This document shows, piece after piece, positions 51,710 through 59,359 of a stretch of 64,000 nucleotides of DNA. The stretch lies in contig JAHBZQ010000001.1 in the NCBI GenBank assembly GCA_019635355.1, positions 3,162,001 to 3,226,000 on the forward strand, written 5' to 3'. How positions within the stretch are numbered: the first letter of the stretch is position 1; each line of letters opens with the position of its first letter. The notes below the pieces were generated by a model. It did no database searches. It saw only the letters and a list, made by a program, of their open reading frames with translations, and had not been told where the DNA came from. The stretch is from Rhizobacter sp. Lineage in GTDB: Bacteria > Pseudomonadota > Gammaproteobacteria > Burkholderiales > Burkholderiaceae_C. A program made the translations under genes and the position numbers.

Positions 51710-51736
51710 CGTATGGCGAATACGTCATTCAACGTA
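51710..51736. promoter_or_regulatory. Two overlapping dyads between urtA and the receptor kinase gene
   Basis: CGTAT-N5-ATACG (51710-51724) and TACGT-N6-ACGTA (51721-51736) overlap within the divergent intergenic region, about 105-130 bases before urtA and 140-165 before the kinase gene. Five-base arms with such spacing are typical of sites for LuxR/NarL-type response regulators, and a regulator of that class is encoded at 55269-56150. Candidate operator; not proven. Confidence 0.45.
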
Positions 51737-51743
51737 GCCCCGG

Positions 51744-51822
51744 CTCCGTTCGCCCTGAGCCTGTCGAAGGGCCAGTCCTGAGCTTGTCGAAGGGGGCTTC
51801 GACAAGCTCAGCCCGAACGGAG
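51744..51822. repeat. Second copy of the dispersed inverted repeat, upstream of the receptor kinase
   Basis: CTCCGTTCGCCCTGAGCCTG with following TCGAAGG (51744-51770) is inverted at 51797-51822 (CTTCGACAAGCTCAGCCCGA with following ACGGAG). A third, direct half-unit CCTGAGCTTGTCGAAGG lies between them (51777-51793). It is the same family as the copy at 50270-50339. Confidence 0.85.
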
Positions 51823-51876
51823 TGGGGCGTGGGTTCGCTTCTTGCATTGACGCTGGTCAGAGCAGGAGTACGAGCT

Positions 51877-54800
51877 GTGTCCGGGGCCACGCAAAAGATC
51901 TTTCGCATCCGTCGCGACTACAACACCTGGGTCGCCGACGAAACGCTGGAGGACTACGCGCTGCGCTACACGCCGCGCCACTTCCGCAAGTGGAGCGAGT
52001 TCCGCGTGGCCAATACCGCGTTCGGCGCCACCTCGTTCCTGGCCCTCGAAGCCATCGGCGGTGCGATCGCCATCAACTACGGCTTCTCGAACGCGCTGTG
52101 GGCCATCCTCGTCGTCGGGTTGATCACCTTCCTGACCGGCCTGCCCATCAGCTACTACGCCGCCAAGTACGGCGTCGACATGGACCTGCTGACCCGCGGC
52201 GCGGGCTTCGGCTACCTCGGCTCCACGCTCACCTCGCTGATCTACGCGAGCTTCACCTTCATCTTCTTCGCGCTCGAAGCGGCCATCCTCGCGCTCGCGC
52301 TGCAGATGTACTTCGGCTGGCCGCTCGCGTGGTGCTACCTGCTGTCGTCGCTGGGCATCCTGCCGCTCGTGATGTATGGCATCACGCTCATCTCGCGCCT
52401 GCAGACCTGGACGCAGCCGCTCTGGCTCTTCCTGCTCGCGCTGCCCTTCGTGTGGGTGCTCGCGAAGAACCCGCAGGCCTATGCCGACTTCACCGGCCTC
52501 GTGGGCCGCGCCTCGGGCTCGAGCGGCTTCGACTGGCTGATGTTCGGCGCCGCGGCCACCGTCGCCTTCTCGCTCGTGGTGCAGATCGGTGAGCAGGTCG
52601 ACTACCTGCGCTTCCTGCCCGAGAAGACGGCCGCCAACAAGCGCCGCTGGTGGACGGCGGTGCTCGTGGCCGGCCCGGGCTGGATCGTGCTCGGCATGGT
52701 GAAGATGCTGGGCGGCGCCTTCCTCGCCTTCCTCGCCTTGCAGCACCAGGTGCCCACCCACAAGGCCATCGAGCCGACGCAGATGTACCTGGCCGGTTTC
52801 GCCTACGTGTTCGACAACGCCGCGTGGGTGCTCGCGGCCACCGTGCTCTTCGTCGTGGTCTCGCAGGTGAAGATCAACCTCACCAACGCGTATGCCGGCT
52901 CGCTGGCGTGGAGCAACTTCTTCGCACGGCTCACGCACAGCCATCCGGGGCGCGTGGTGTGGCTGGTCTTCAACGTGCTGATCGCGGTGCTCTTGATGAC
53001 GCTCGGCGTCTTCGAGGCGCTGGAGCGGGTGCTCGGGCTCTACAGCAACGTGGCCATCGCCTGGGTGGGCGCGCTGGTGGCCGACCTCGTGATCAACAAG
53101 CCGCTGGGCCTGAGCCCGAAGCACATCGAGTTCAAGCGCGCGCACCTGTACGACATCAACCCGGTGGGCCTGGGCGCGATGCTCACGGCCACGGTGGTCG
53201 CGATCGTGGCCTACGCCGGCGCCCTGGGCCCGACGGCCGAGGCCTTCTCGCCCTTCATCGCGCTCGCCACGGCGATGCTGCTCTCGCCGCTGCTGGCCTG
53301 GGCCACGCGCGGGCGCTACTACCTCGCACGCCCCAACCTCACGCGCTGGGCGCCGGGGCAAAACGTGCAGTGCTCGGTGTGCGACAACACCTTCGAGTCG
53401 GAAGACATGGCGCACTGCCCCGCCTACGACGCGCCGATCTGCTCGCTGTGCTGCACGCTCGAGTCGCGCTGCCACGACCGCTGCAAGACCGACTCGCGCG
53501 CGGCCGAGCAGGTGAGTGCTGCGCTCGCCACCGTGCTGCCCGAGCGGCTGGCCGCGCGCGTGAACTCGCGCGTGGCGCACTACCTCGTGGTGCTGGCCTC
53601 GCTGATCGGGCTGCTGGCGGTCATCCTCGGCGTGGTGTACGACCAGCACCGCGTGCTGCACGCCGGCGAGCAACTGCTGCTGCAGGCGCCGCTGCTGAAG
53701 GTGTTCGCGCTGCTGTCGCTGGTGGCCGCGGTGGGCGCCTGGTGGATCGTGCTCGGCAGCGAGAGCCGCCACATGGCGCAAGACGAGTCGAACCGCCAGA
53801 ACCTGCTGCTCACGCGCGAGATCGAAGCCCACCAGCGCACCGACGCCGCGCTGCAGCAGGCGAAAGATCTCGCCGAAGCCGCCAACCAGGCCAAGACCCG
53901 CTACGTGGCGGGCATGACGCACGAGCTGCGCACACCGCTCAACAGCATCCTCGGCTACGCGCAGATCCTCTTGAAGGACGAGCAGGTGCAAGGCGCGCGG
54001 CGCGCCTCGGTGGCCACCATCCACCGCAGCGGCGAGCACCTGCACGGCCTGATCGACGGCCTGCTTGACCTCGCGCGCATCGAGGCCGGCCGCCTGCGGC
54101 TCGACCCCGCGCCGCTGCCCATGCACGAGTTCCTCGACGACCTGGTGCGCATGGTCGCGCCGCAGGCCGAAGCGAAGGGCCTCGCGTTCAAGCTCGAGAC
54201 GAGCGGGCGCATTCCGGACTACGTGAACGCCGACGCGCGGCGACTGCGGCAGATCCTCATCAACCTGCTCGGCAACGCCGTGCGCTTCACCGACCGCGGC
54301 AGCGTGACGCTGCGCCTCGACCACCGCCGCGAAGTGGCGCGCTTCGAGGTCATCGACACCGGCATCGGCATCGCCGCGCAAGACCAGGAGCGCATCTTCC
54401 TGCCCTTCGAGCGCGGCAGCGCCGGCCGCCGCACCGGCGACCCCGGCACCGGCCTCGGCCTCACCATCACGCATCTGCTCACGCAGCTGATGGGTGGCGA
54501 GCTCACGCTCAAGAGCACGCCCGGCGAAGGCAGCACCTTCAGCGTGCGGCTCTACCTGCGCGAAGTCAGCGCGCCCACCCGGCCGCGCCTGCCGCACCGG
54601 CCGGTGACGGGCTACGTGGGCCCGCGCCGCACGCTGCTGGTGGTGGACGACCAGCCCACGCAGCGGCAGATGCTGGTGGGCATGCTGGTGCCGCTGGGCT
54701 TCCAGATCCGCGAGGCAGCGAGCGGCAGCGAATGCCTGGAGAGCGTGCTCGCGCAGCCGCCCGATGCGGTGCTGCTCGACGTCTCGATGGACGACATGGA

Positions 54801-55272
54801 CGGCTGGGAGACCGCCCGCCGCATCCGCCACGCCGGCTTTGCGCAGCTCCCGATCGTGATGGTCTCGGCCAACGCCTTCGAGAACCAGCCCGACAAGCTG
54901 GCCGAGGCCGGCGTGCAAGGTTTCGTCGACAAGCCGGTGATCGAGTCGGAGCTGCTCGCGGCCCTGCAGCGGCACCTGCAGCTCGAATGGCTGGCCGAAC
55001 TGGCGATGCCGGCGTGGACGGGCTCGGTGGTGTCCGACGTGGAAGCGTCGCTGCCGGCACAGCTGGTGGGCGAGCTGATGCGGCTGGCGCGCCTGGGCCA
55101 CGTGCAGGGCCTCAAGGCTGCCGTCGAGAGTGCGCTGCAGACCCACGCCGAATGCGCCCCCGAGTTGCAGCGCCTGGCCGAGCTCGTTGCGCGTTACGAC
55201 CTCGAAGGCGTGTTGCAGCAGCTGGTGAAGAACCTGCAGGGCCGCGCCGCCGAAGAAGAGGTGCCGCTGTGA
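51877..55272 (+). CDS. NCS1-transporter-fused hybrid histidine kinase/response regulator
   Basis: A 1131-residue receptor. Residues about 1-480 form a complete NCS1 (purine/cytosine/allantoin permease) transporter with about twelve spans (ALEAIGGAIAINYGFSNALW, GADMDLL-like YGVDMDLLTRGAGFGYLGS). Residues 499-536 hold a Cys/His-rich module (CSVC, HCPAYDAPICSLCC, CHDRC). Two more spans follow (about 565-640). The kinase has phosphoacceptor His682 in MTHELRTPLN, N box NLLGNAVRF and G boxes DTGIGIA and GTGLGLTI. A receiver domain carries phosphoacceptor Asp968. The start is the GTG at 51877, eight bases after AGGAG. It likely senses urea, an amide or a related base and controls the divergent urt-fmd operon. 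Confidence 0.9.
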   Translation: MSGATQKIFRIRRDYNTWVADETLEDYALRYTPRHFRKWSEFRVANTAFGATSFLALEAIGGAIAINYGFSNALWAILVVGLITFLTGLPISYYAAKYGVDMDLLTRGAGFGYLGSTLTSLIYASFTFIFFALEAAILALALQMYFGWPLAWCYLLSSLGILPLVMYGITLISRLQTWTQPLWLFLLALPFVWVLAKNPQAYADFTGLVGRASGSSGFDWLMFGAAATVAFSLVVQIGEQVDYLRFLPEKTAANKRRWWTAVLVAGPGWIVLGMVKMLGGAFLAFLALQHQVPTHKAIEPTQMYLAGFAYVFDNAAWVLAATVLFVVVSQVKINLTNAYAGSLAWSNFFARLTHSHPGRVVWLVFNVLIAVLLMTLGVFEALERVLGLYSNVAIAWVGALVADLVINKPLGLSPKHIEFKRAHLYDINPVGLGAMLTATVVAIVAYAGALGPTAEAFSPFIALATAMLLSPLLAWATRGRYYLARPNLTRWAPGQNVQCSVCDNTFESEDMAHCPAYDAPICSLCCTLESRCHDRCKTDSRAAEQVSAALATVLPERLAARVNSRVAHYLVVLASLIGLLAVILGVVYDQHRVLHAGEQLLLQAPLLKVFALLSLVAAVGAWWIVLGSESRHMAQDESNRQNLLLTREIEAHQRTDAALQQAKDLAEAANQAKTRYVAGMTHELRTPLNSILGYAQILLKDEQVQGARRASVATIHRSGEHLHGLIDGLLDLARIEAGRLRLDPAPLPMHEFLDDLVRMVAPQAEAKGLAFKLETSGRIPDYVNADARRLRQILINLLGNAVRFTDRGSVTLRLDHRREVARFEVIDTGIGIAAQDQERIFLPFERGSAGRRTGDPGTGLGLTITHLLTQLMGGELTLKSTPGEGSTFSVRLYLREVSAPTRPRLPHRPVTGYVGPRRTLLVVDDQPTQRQMLVGMLVPLGFQIREAASGSECLESVLAQPPDAVLLDVSMDDMDGWETARRIRHAGFAQLPIVMVSANAFENQPDKLAEAGVQGFVDKPVIESELLAALQRHLQLEWLAELAMPAWTGSVVSDVEASLPAQLVGELMRLARLGHVQGLKAAVESALQTHAECAPELQRLAELVARYDLEGVLQQLVKNLQGRAAEEEVPL

Positions 55273-56150
55273 GCGCGGGGAGCGGCACGCGCCTGGCCGG
55301 CGTGGTGATGCTGGTCGACGACGCGCCGCAGTCGCTCGGCCCGGTGTGCATGGCGCTCGAGGAACACGGCTACAGCGTGGTGGTGGCGCACGACGGCGAA
55401 TCGGCGCTCGCGCGGCTGGAGCTGGTCTCGCCCGATGCCATCCTGCTCGATGCGCTGATGCCCGGCCTGTCGGGCTTCGAAGTGTGCCGGCGCCTCAAGG
55501 CCGATGCGGCGCTCGCGCACGTGCCGGTGATCTTCATGACGGGCCTGTCGGAGACGGCGCACATCGTCGAAGGTTTCGAGAGCGGCGGCGTCGACTACGT
55601 GGTGAAGCCGGTGCGCGCGCAGGAGGTGCTGGCGCGCCTGGCCACGCACCTGCGCAACGCCCGCGCGGTGCGGCTCGCCCGCGATGCGATCGACGTGGGC
55701 GGCCACGGCGTGCTCGTGATCGATGCGCAGCAGCGCGTGGCCTGGCGCTCGCCGCAGGCGGCGGCGTGGATGCGCGAGCTGTACCCGGGCGAGGCCGGCT
55801 TGCCGGCGCCGTGGCGCCACTGGCTCGCCGAAGGAACGTCGCAAGAGCATGCGAGCGACGCGCTGCTGCTGCGCAACCTCGGCGCCGTCGGCCTCGGCGA
55901 GCAGATGCTGCTGCTGCAACGGCGCTCGCCCGAAGCGGCCACGCCCAGCCGCCTGAGCACCGCCGCGCTCACCCCGCGCGAAGCCGAGGTGCTGTCGTGG
56001 GTCGCCAAGGGCAAGACCAACCGCGACGTGGCCGACATCCTCGGCATGAGCCCGCGCACGGTGAACAAGCACCTGGAGCATGTGTTCGAGAAGCTCGGGG
56101 TGGAGACGCGGGCCGCCGCAGCCGCATTGGCGAGCCGGGAGTTGGGCTGA
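55269..56150 (+). CDS. Two-component response regulator, REC + LuxR-type HTH
   Basis: A 293-residue regulator. The receiver (residues about 12-130) has the acidic pair in VMLVDDAPQ, phosphoacceptor in AILLDALMPGLSG and Lys in VVKPVRAQ. A PAS-like middle part (VLVIDAQQRVAWRSPQAAAW) leads to a C-terminal LuxR helix-turn-helix, LTPREAEVLSWVAKGKTNRD and SPRTVNKHLEHVFEKLGV. The GTG start overlaps the stop of the receptor kinase by four bases (GTGA), making it the kinase's cognate regulator. Its probable target is the urtA/kinase intergenic region with dyads at 51710-51736. Confidence 0.92.
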   Translation: MSAGSGTRLAGVVMLVDDAPQSLGPVCMALEEHGYSVVVAHDGESALARLELVSPDAILLDALMPGLSGFEVCRRLKADAALAHVPVIFMTGLSETAHIVEGFESGGVDYVVKPVRAQEVLARLATHLRNARAVRLARDAIDVGGHGVLVIDAQQRVAWRSPQAAAWMRELYPGEAGLPAPWRHWLAEGTSQEHASDALLLRNLGAVGLGEQMLLLQRRSPEAATPSRLSTAALTPREAEVLSWVAKGKTNRDVADILGMSPRTVNKHLEHVFEKLGVETRAAAAALASRELG

Positions 56151-56208
56151 GTGGCAGCGCCCCCGTTGGCGCAACCGAGGGGACAATCGGTGCCAGGAGG
56201 CGTTGAAC

Positions 56209-56946
56209 ATGACGATGTGGAAAGTCCTGCTGGGTGCGGTGATGTTGGTGGTGGGCGCGGGTTGCGCATCTCCGGAGCGGGCTCCGGCCGATTCGATCCA
56301 GCGTGTCAAGCGAGTGGCCGTCGTCTCGACGGTGGGCAACGTCTTCGGGCGCACGTATATCGGCCACACCGCCTTCGGCAACGAACGGCACGTGAAGCCC
56401 ATTCCGGAATGGGGCCTCAATCGCATCTACGAGGCGCAGATGTCGGAAGTCTTGCGCACGCGCTACCGCCTGACGGTGGTCGACACCGGTCTCGATCCAG
56501 CACCGTTTTCGAAGGTCGATCGCAGCTACCCCGACAAGTGGCCGGGCTGGGGTGCGATCGAGGAGCTCACGCGCAAGACCTGCGCCGACCAACAGCTCGA
56601 CGCGCTGTTCGTGCTCGCCAAGGTGGGCGATTGGGGCATACACGTCTCGGCGTCCAATCACCCGCAGCAGCGGCACGGCCACCTCATGATCTCGGCCCAG
56701 TTGGCGATGCTCGACTGCAAGTCCGGCCGCCCGCTCGCGGCACGGCTGTTGCAGAACGGCGCCCTGGAGTCCAAGGTCCTCTACAACCGGGTAAGCCCGC
56801 CGATGATGGCGCTACCGGAAACTTGGCCGCGCTACGGCGACTGGACGCCGGAGATCTATGAACAGGCGCGAGCCGAACTCGTCCGCCTGCCCCAGCGTGC
56901 GTGGACCGACACGCTCGACTTCATGTTGAAGTCGCCCCCGGGATAA
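56209..56946 (+). CDS. Lipoprotein, hypothetical
   Basis: A 245-residue lipoprotein: the leader MTMWKVLLGAVMLVVGAGC places the lipid on Cys19. The mature domain begins IQRVKRVAVVSTVGNVFGRTYIG and alternates strands and helices (for example TRKTCADQQLDALFVLAKVGDWG). AGGAGG stands seven bases before the ATG, so expression is well supported. Codon use is slightly less GC-rich than in the neighbouring regulator. No family was recognised. It stands alone between the urea/amide sensor pair and the riboswitch of metX. Confidence 0.8.
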   Translation: MTMWKVLLGAVMLVVGAGCASPERAPADSIQRVKRVAVVSTVGNVFGRTYIGHTAFGNERHVKPIPEWGLNRIYEAQMSEVLRTRYRLTVVDTGLDPAPFSKVDRSYPDKWPGWGAIEELTRKTCADQQLDALFVLAKVGDWGIHVSASNHPQQRHGHLMISAQLAMLDCKSGRPLAARLLQNGALESKVLYNRVSPPMMALPETWPRYGDWTPEIYEQARAELVRLPQRAWTDTLDFMLKSPPG

Positions 56947-56962
56947 GGCCCGAGCCCGTCGC

Positions 56963-56968
56963 TATACT
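56963..56968 (+). promoter_or_regulatory. Probable -10 box of the metX transcript
   Basis: TATACT lies 8 bases before the first helix of the SAM-II aptamer, where transcription would then begin. No good -35 hexamer is visible 17 bp upstream. Confidence 0.5.
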
Positions 56969-56975
56969 GCGAGCC

Positions 56976-57029
56976 CAGCGCTGATTTGTTCCGGATTGCG
57001 AGCGCTTAATAAATTCAGCTAAAGACAGG
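56976..57029 (+). ncRNA. SAM-II riboswitch aptamer
   Basis: The blocks AGCGCTGATTT (56977-56987), GGATTGCGAGCGCT (56993-57006), TAATAAATTCAGCTAAAG (57007-57024) match the SAM-II (metA-type) consensus in order and spacing. Helix P1 is AGCGCT (56977-56982) with AGCGCT (57001-57006); the AT-rich stretch and AGCTAAA supply the pseudoknot and triplex strands that hold S-adenosylmethionine. It lies upstream of metX, a standard target, and should shut down expression when SAM is plentiful. Confidence 0.92.
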
Positions 57030-57035
57030 ACGCAC

Positions 57036-57070
57036 ACCCGGTGTCCCGCTTTGGCGGCGCCGGGTTTTTT
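57036..57070 (+). terminator. Intrinsic terminator in the metX leader
   Basis: ACCCGG (57036-57041) pairs with CCGGGT (57060-57065), extended inward by T-G, G-C, T-G and C-G pairs, and is followed by six T (57065-57070). It lies between the SAM-II aptamer and the metX start codon, so it is likely the expression platform for transcriptional control. Confidence 0.8.
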
Positions 57071-57089
57071 CTTAGGCATGACGTGCGTG

Positions 57090-58259
57090 ATGAGTTCTCT
57101 CGGTAACGTGACACCGCAGGCGATGCATTTCGCCGAGCCATTGCCCCTGCGCAGCGGGGCCCGCCTGCGCGACTACACCCTCGCCTTCGAAACCTACGGC
57201 ACGCTCAACGCCGACAAGAGCAACGCCGTGCTGGTGTGCCACGCGCTCAACGCGTCGCACCACGTGGCCGGCACCTACGAAGGCCAGCCCAAGAGCGAAG
57301 GCTGGTGGGACAACCTCGTCGGCCCCGGCAAGCCACTCGACACCAACCGCTTCTTCGTGATCGGGGTCAACAACCCCGGTTCCTGCTTCGGCTCCACCGG
57401 GCCGATGCACACGAACCCCGACACGGGCCGCCCCTACGGGGCCGACTTCCCCGTGGTGACGGTGGAAGACTGGGTCGACGCACAGGCCCGCTTGCTCGAC
57501 CGCCTGGGCATCACGCAGCTCGCCGCCGTGCTGGGCGGCAGCCTCGGCGGCATGCAGGCGCTCGGCTGGGCCATCCGCCACCCGCAGCGCGTGCGCCACT
57601 GCGTGGCCGTGGCCACCGCGCCCAACCTCTCGGCCCAGAACATCGCCTTCAACGAAGTGGCCCGCCGCGCCATCATCACCGACCCCGAGTTCCACGGCGG
57701 CCACTTCTACGCGCATGGCGTGGTGCCCAAGCGCGGCCTGCGCGTGGCGCGCATGATCGGCCACATCACGTATCTCTCCGACGACTCGATGGAGGCCAAG
57801 TTCGGCCGCAGCCTCAAAGGCGAGCAACCGGCCTACAGCACGCAGGACATCGAGTTCGAGATCGAGAGCTACCTGCGCTACCAGGGAGACAAGTTCAGCG
57901 AGTATTTCGACGCCAACACCTACCTGCTCATCACCCGCGCGCTCGACTACTTCGACCCCGCGCGCGAGCACGGTGGCAACCTCGCCGCGGCGTTCGCCCC
58001 CGCGCGCTGCAAGTTCCAGCTCGTGAGCTTCACCACCGACTGGCGCTTCTCGCCCGCCCGCTCGCGCGAGATCGTGAAGGCGCTGCTGCACAACCGCTTC
58101 GACGTGAGCTATGCCGAGATCGACGCGCCGCACGGCCACGATGCCTTCCTGCTCGACGACCCGCGCTACCACGCGCTGATGCGGGCGCGCTTCGAGGGCA
58201 TCGCGAAGGAGTTCGAGGACAAGCCAGTTGCCGTGGCGCTGAAGGGGATCGCCGTATGA
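57090..58259 (+). CDS. metX: Homoserine O-acyltransferase MetX
   Basis: A 389-residue alpha/beta-hydrolase-fold acyltransferase that activates homoserine for methionine synthesis; betaproteobacterial members commonly use succinyl-CoA. Nucleophile Ser151 lies in VLGGSLGGMQALGW; Asp and His complete the triad in FTTDWRFSP and APHGHDAF. NNPGSCFGSTGP is the conserved acyl-transfer loop. Two starts are possible, ATG 57078 or 57090; 57090 gives the usual family N-terminus (about 11 residues before MHFAEPLPLRSG) but neither has a clear ribosome site. It is under the SAM-II riboswitch and terminator, and overlaps metW by four bases. Confidence 0.95.
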   Translation: MSSLGNVTPQAMHFAEPLPLRSGARLRDYTLAFETYGTLNADKSNAVLVCHALNASHHVAGTYEGQPKSEGWWDNLVGPGKPLDTNRFFVIGVNNPGSCFGSTGPMHTNPDTGRPYGADFPVVTVEDWVDAQARLLDRLGITQLAAVLGGSLGGMQALGWAIRHPQRVRHCVAVATAPNLSAQNIAFNEVARRAIITDPEFHGGHFYAHGVVPKRGLRVARMIGHITYLSDDSMEAKFGRSLKGEQPAYSTQDIEFEIESYLRYQGDKFSEYFDANTYLLITRALDYFDPAREHGGNLAAAFAPARCKFQLVSFTTDWRFSPARSREIVKALLHNRFDVSYAEIDAPHGHDAFLLDDPRYHALMRARFEGIAKEFEDKPVAVALKGIAV

Positions 58260-58840
58260 GCGACCGGAAAGACATCGAACTGATCGCCGAACTCGTGCCC
58301 CCCGGCTCGCGCGTGCTCGACCTCGGCTGCGGCAGCGGCGAGCTGCTCGCCCACCTGCGCGACAAGCGTGGCTGCACCGGCTACGGCATCGAGATCGACG
58401 ACGCGAACGTGCTGGCGTGCACCCAGCGCGGCGTCAACGTCATCCAGCTCAACCTCGAAGACGGCCTCGCGATCTTCGAAGACCAGAGCTTCGACGTGGT
58501 GTTGCAGTTGGAGACGATGCAGCACCTGCGCCACACCGAGCGCCTCTTGCGCGAGACGGCCCGCGTGGGGCGGGTGGGCGTGATGAGCTTCCCCAACTTC
58601 GCGCACTGGCCCAACCGCCTTCGCGTGGCCACCGGCCGCATGCCGGTGACCAAGGCGCTGCCCTACCAGTGGTACGACACGCCCAACATCCGCGTGGGCA
58701 CCTACACCGACTGCGAAGTGCTGCTGCGCAAGGACGGCTTCGAGGTGCTCGACGGCTTCGGCATCCAGAACGGCGAGGTGGTGCGCCGCTTCCCCAACCT
58801 CATGGCCAGCGTGGCGGTGTTCAAGTTCCAGCGCCGGTGA
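58256..58840 (+). CDS. metW: Methionine biosynthesis protein MetW
   Basis: A 194-residue methyltransferase-fold protein (VLDLGCGSGELLAHL, then GYGIEIDDANVLACTQRGVN). MetW is required together with MetX in many proteobacteria and forms a complex that supports acyltransferase activity. FPNFAHWPNRLRVATGRMPVT and LPYQWYDTPNIR are its hallmark blocks. The start overlaps the metX stop (ATGA), so the two are translated together and share riboswitch control. Confidence 0.95.
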   Translation: MSDRKDIELIAELVPPGSRVLDLGCGSGELLAHLRDKRGCTGYGIEIDDANVLACTQRGVNVIQLNLEDGLAIFEDQSFDVVLQLETMQHLRHTERLLRETARVGRVGVMSFPNFAHWPNRLRVATGRMPVTKALPYQWYDTPNIRVGTYTDCEVLLRKDGFEVLDGFGIQNGEVVRRFPNLMASVAVFKFQRR

Positions 58841-58912
58841 CACCCGCATGAATCTCCTTCTGGGGTAGACCCGAAGGGCGCAAGTGCGGGCTCACTGGCT
58901 AGGATCGGCCGC

Positions 58913-59359
58913 ATGGTCGAAGAGTCTCTGTGCTTTCGCGCTGCCACCGTGGCCGATGCCGCGCTGCTGGGGTGCCTGAACCACCTGCTGATCCGGGACG
59001 AGGGCCATCGCAACCCGATGGGGGTGGACGAGCTGGTCGAGCGCATGCGCCGCTGGCTCACCGACGAGGGTTATGAAGCGCTGCTCGGCTTCGACGGCGA
59101 CGACCTGGTCGCCTACGTGCTGTGGAGAGACGAGCCCGATTGCGTCTACCTGCGCCAGATCTTCGTGCAGCGCGAGCACCGCCGGCAGGGCGTGGCACGC
59201 CACCTGATGCTGAGCGTCTTCGAGCGCTGGCCCGACAAGCGCCTCACCGTCGACGTGCTCGCCGGCAACGCCCGCGCGCTCGCCTTCTGGCGCCGCATGG
59301 GCTACCGCGACTACGCGGTGCTGCTGGAGCGGCTGCCGCTGGCCGACGACGCCGGTTAG
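58913..59359 (+). CDS. GNAT family N-acetyltransferase
   Basis: A 148-residue acetyltransferase. The acetyl-CoA-binding segment IFVQREHRRQGVARHLMLSV contains the R/Q-x-x-G-x-A loop, followed by VDVLAGNARALAFWRRMGYRDY, the usual C-terminal strand and helix. The ATG at 58913 begins the first strand; no strong ribosome site. It overlaps the convergent hybrid kinase by four bases (TTAG). Acceptor amine unknown. Confidence 0.88.
   Translation: MVEESLCFRAATVADAALLGCLNHLLIRDEGHRNPMGVDELVERMRRWLTDEGYEALLGFDGDDLVAYVLWRDEPDCVYLRQIFVQREHRRQGVARHLMLSVFERWPDKRLTVDVLAGNARALAFWRRMGYRDYAVLLERLPLADDAG

Noticed and set aside
51808..55146. Minus-strand open frame of about 1100 codons opposite the NCS1-kinase gene
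   Set aside because: His/Gln/Arg-rich composition typical of antisense reading; the plus-strand frame has continuous transporter, kinase and receiver motifs.
56155..56185. CCCC-GTTG/CAAC-GGGG pairing before the lipoprotein gene considered as terminator
   Set aside because: The stem is broken by a bulge and no T-run follows; too weak to list.
58841..58912. CCCGCA...TGCGGG pairing between metW and the GNAT gene considered as terminator
   Set aside because: Arms are only six bases with a loop of more than 30 and no T-run.
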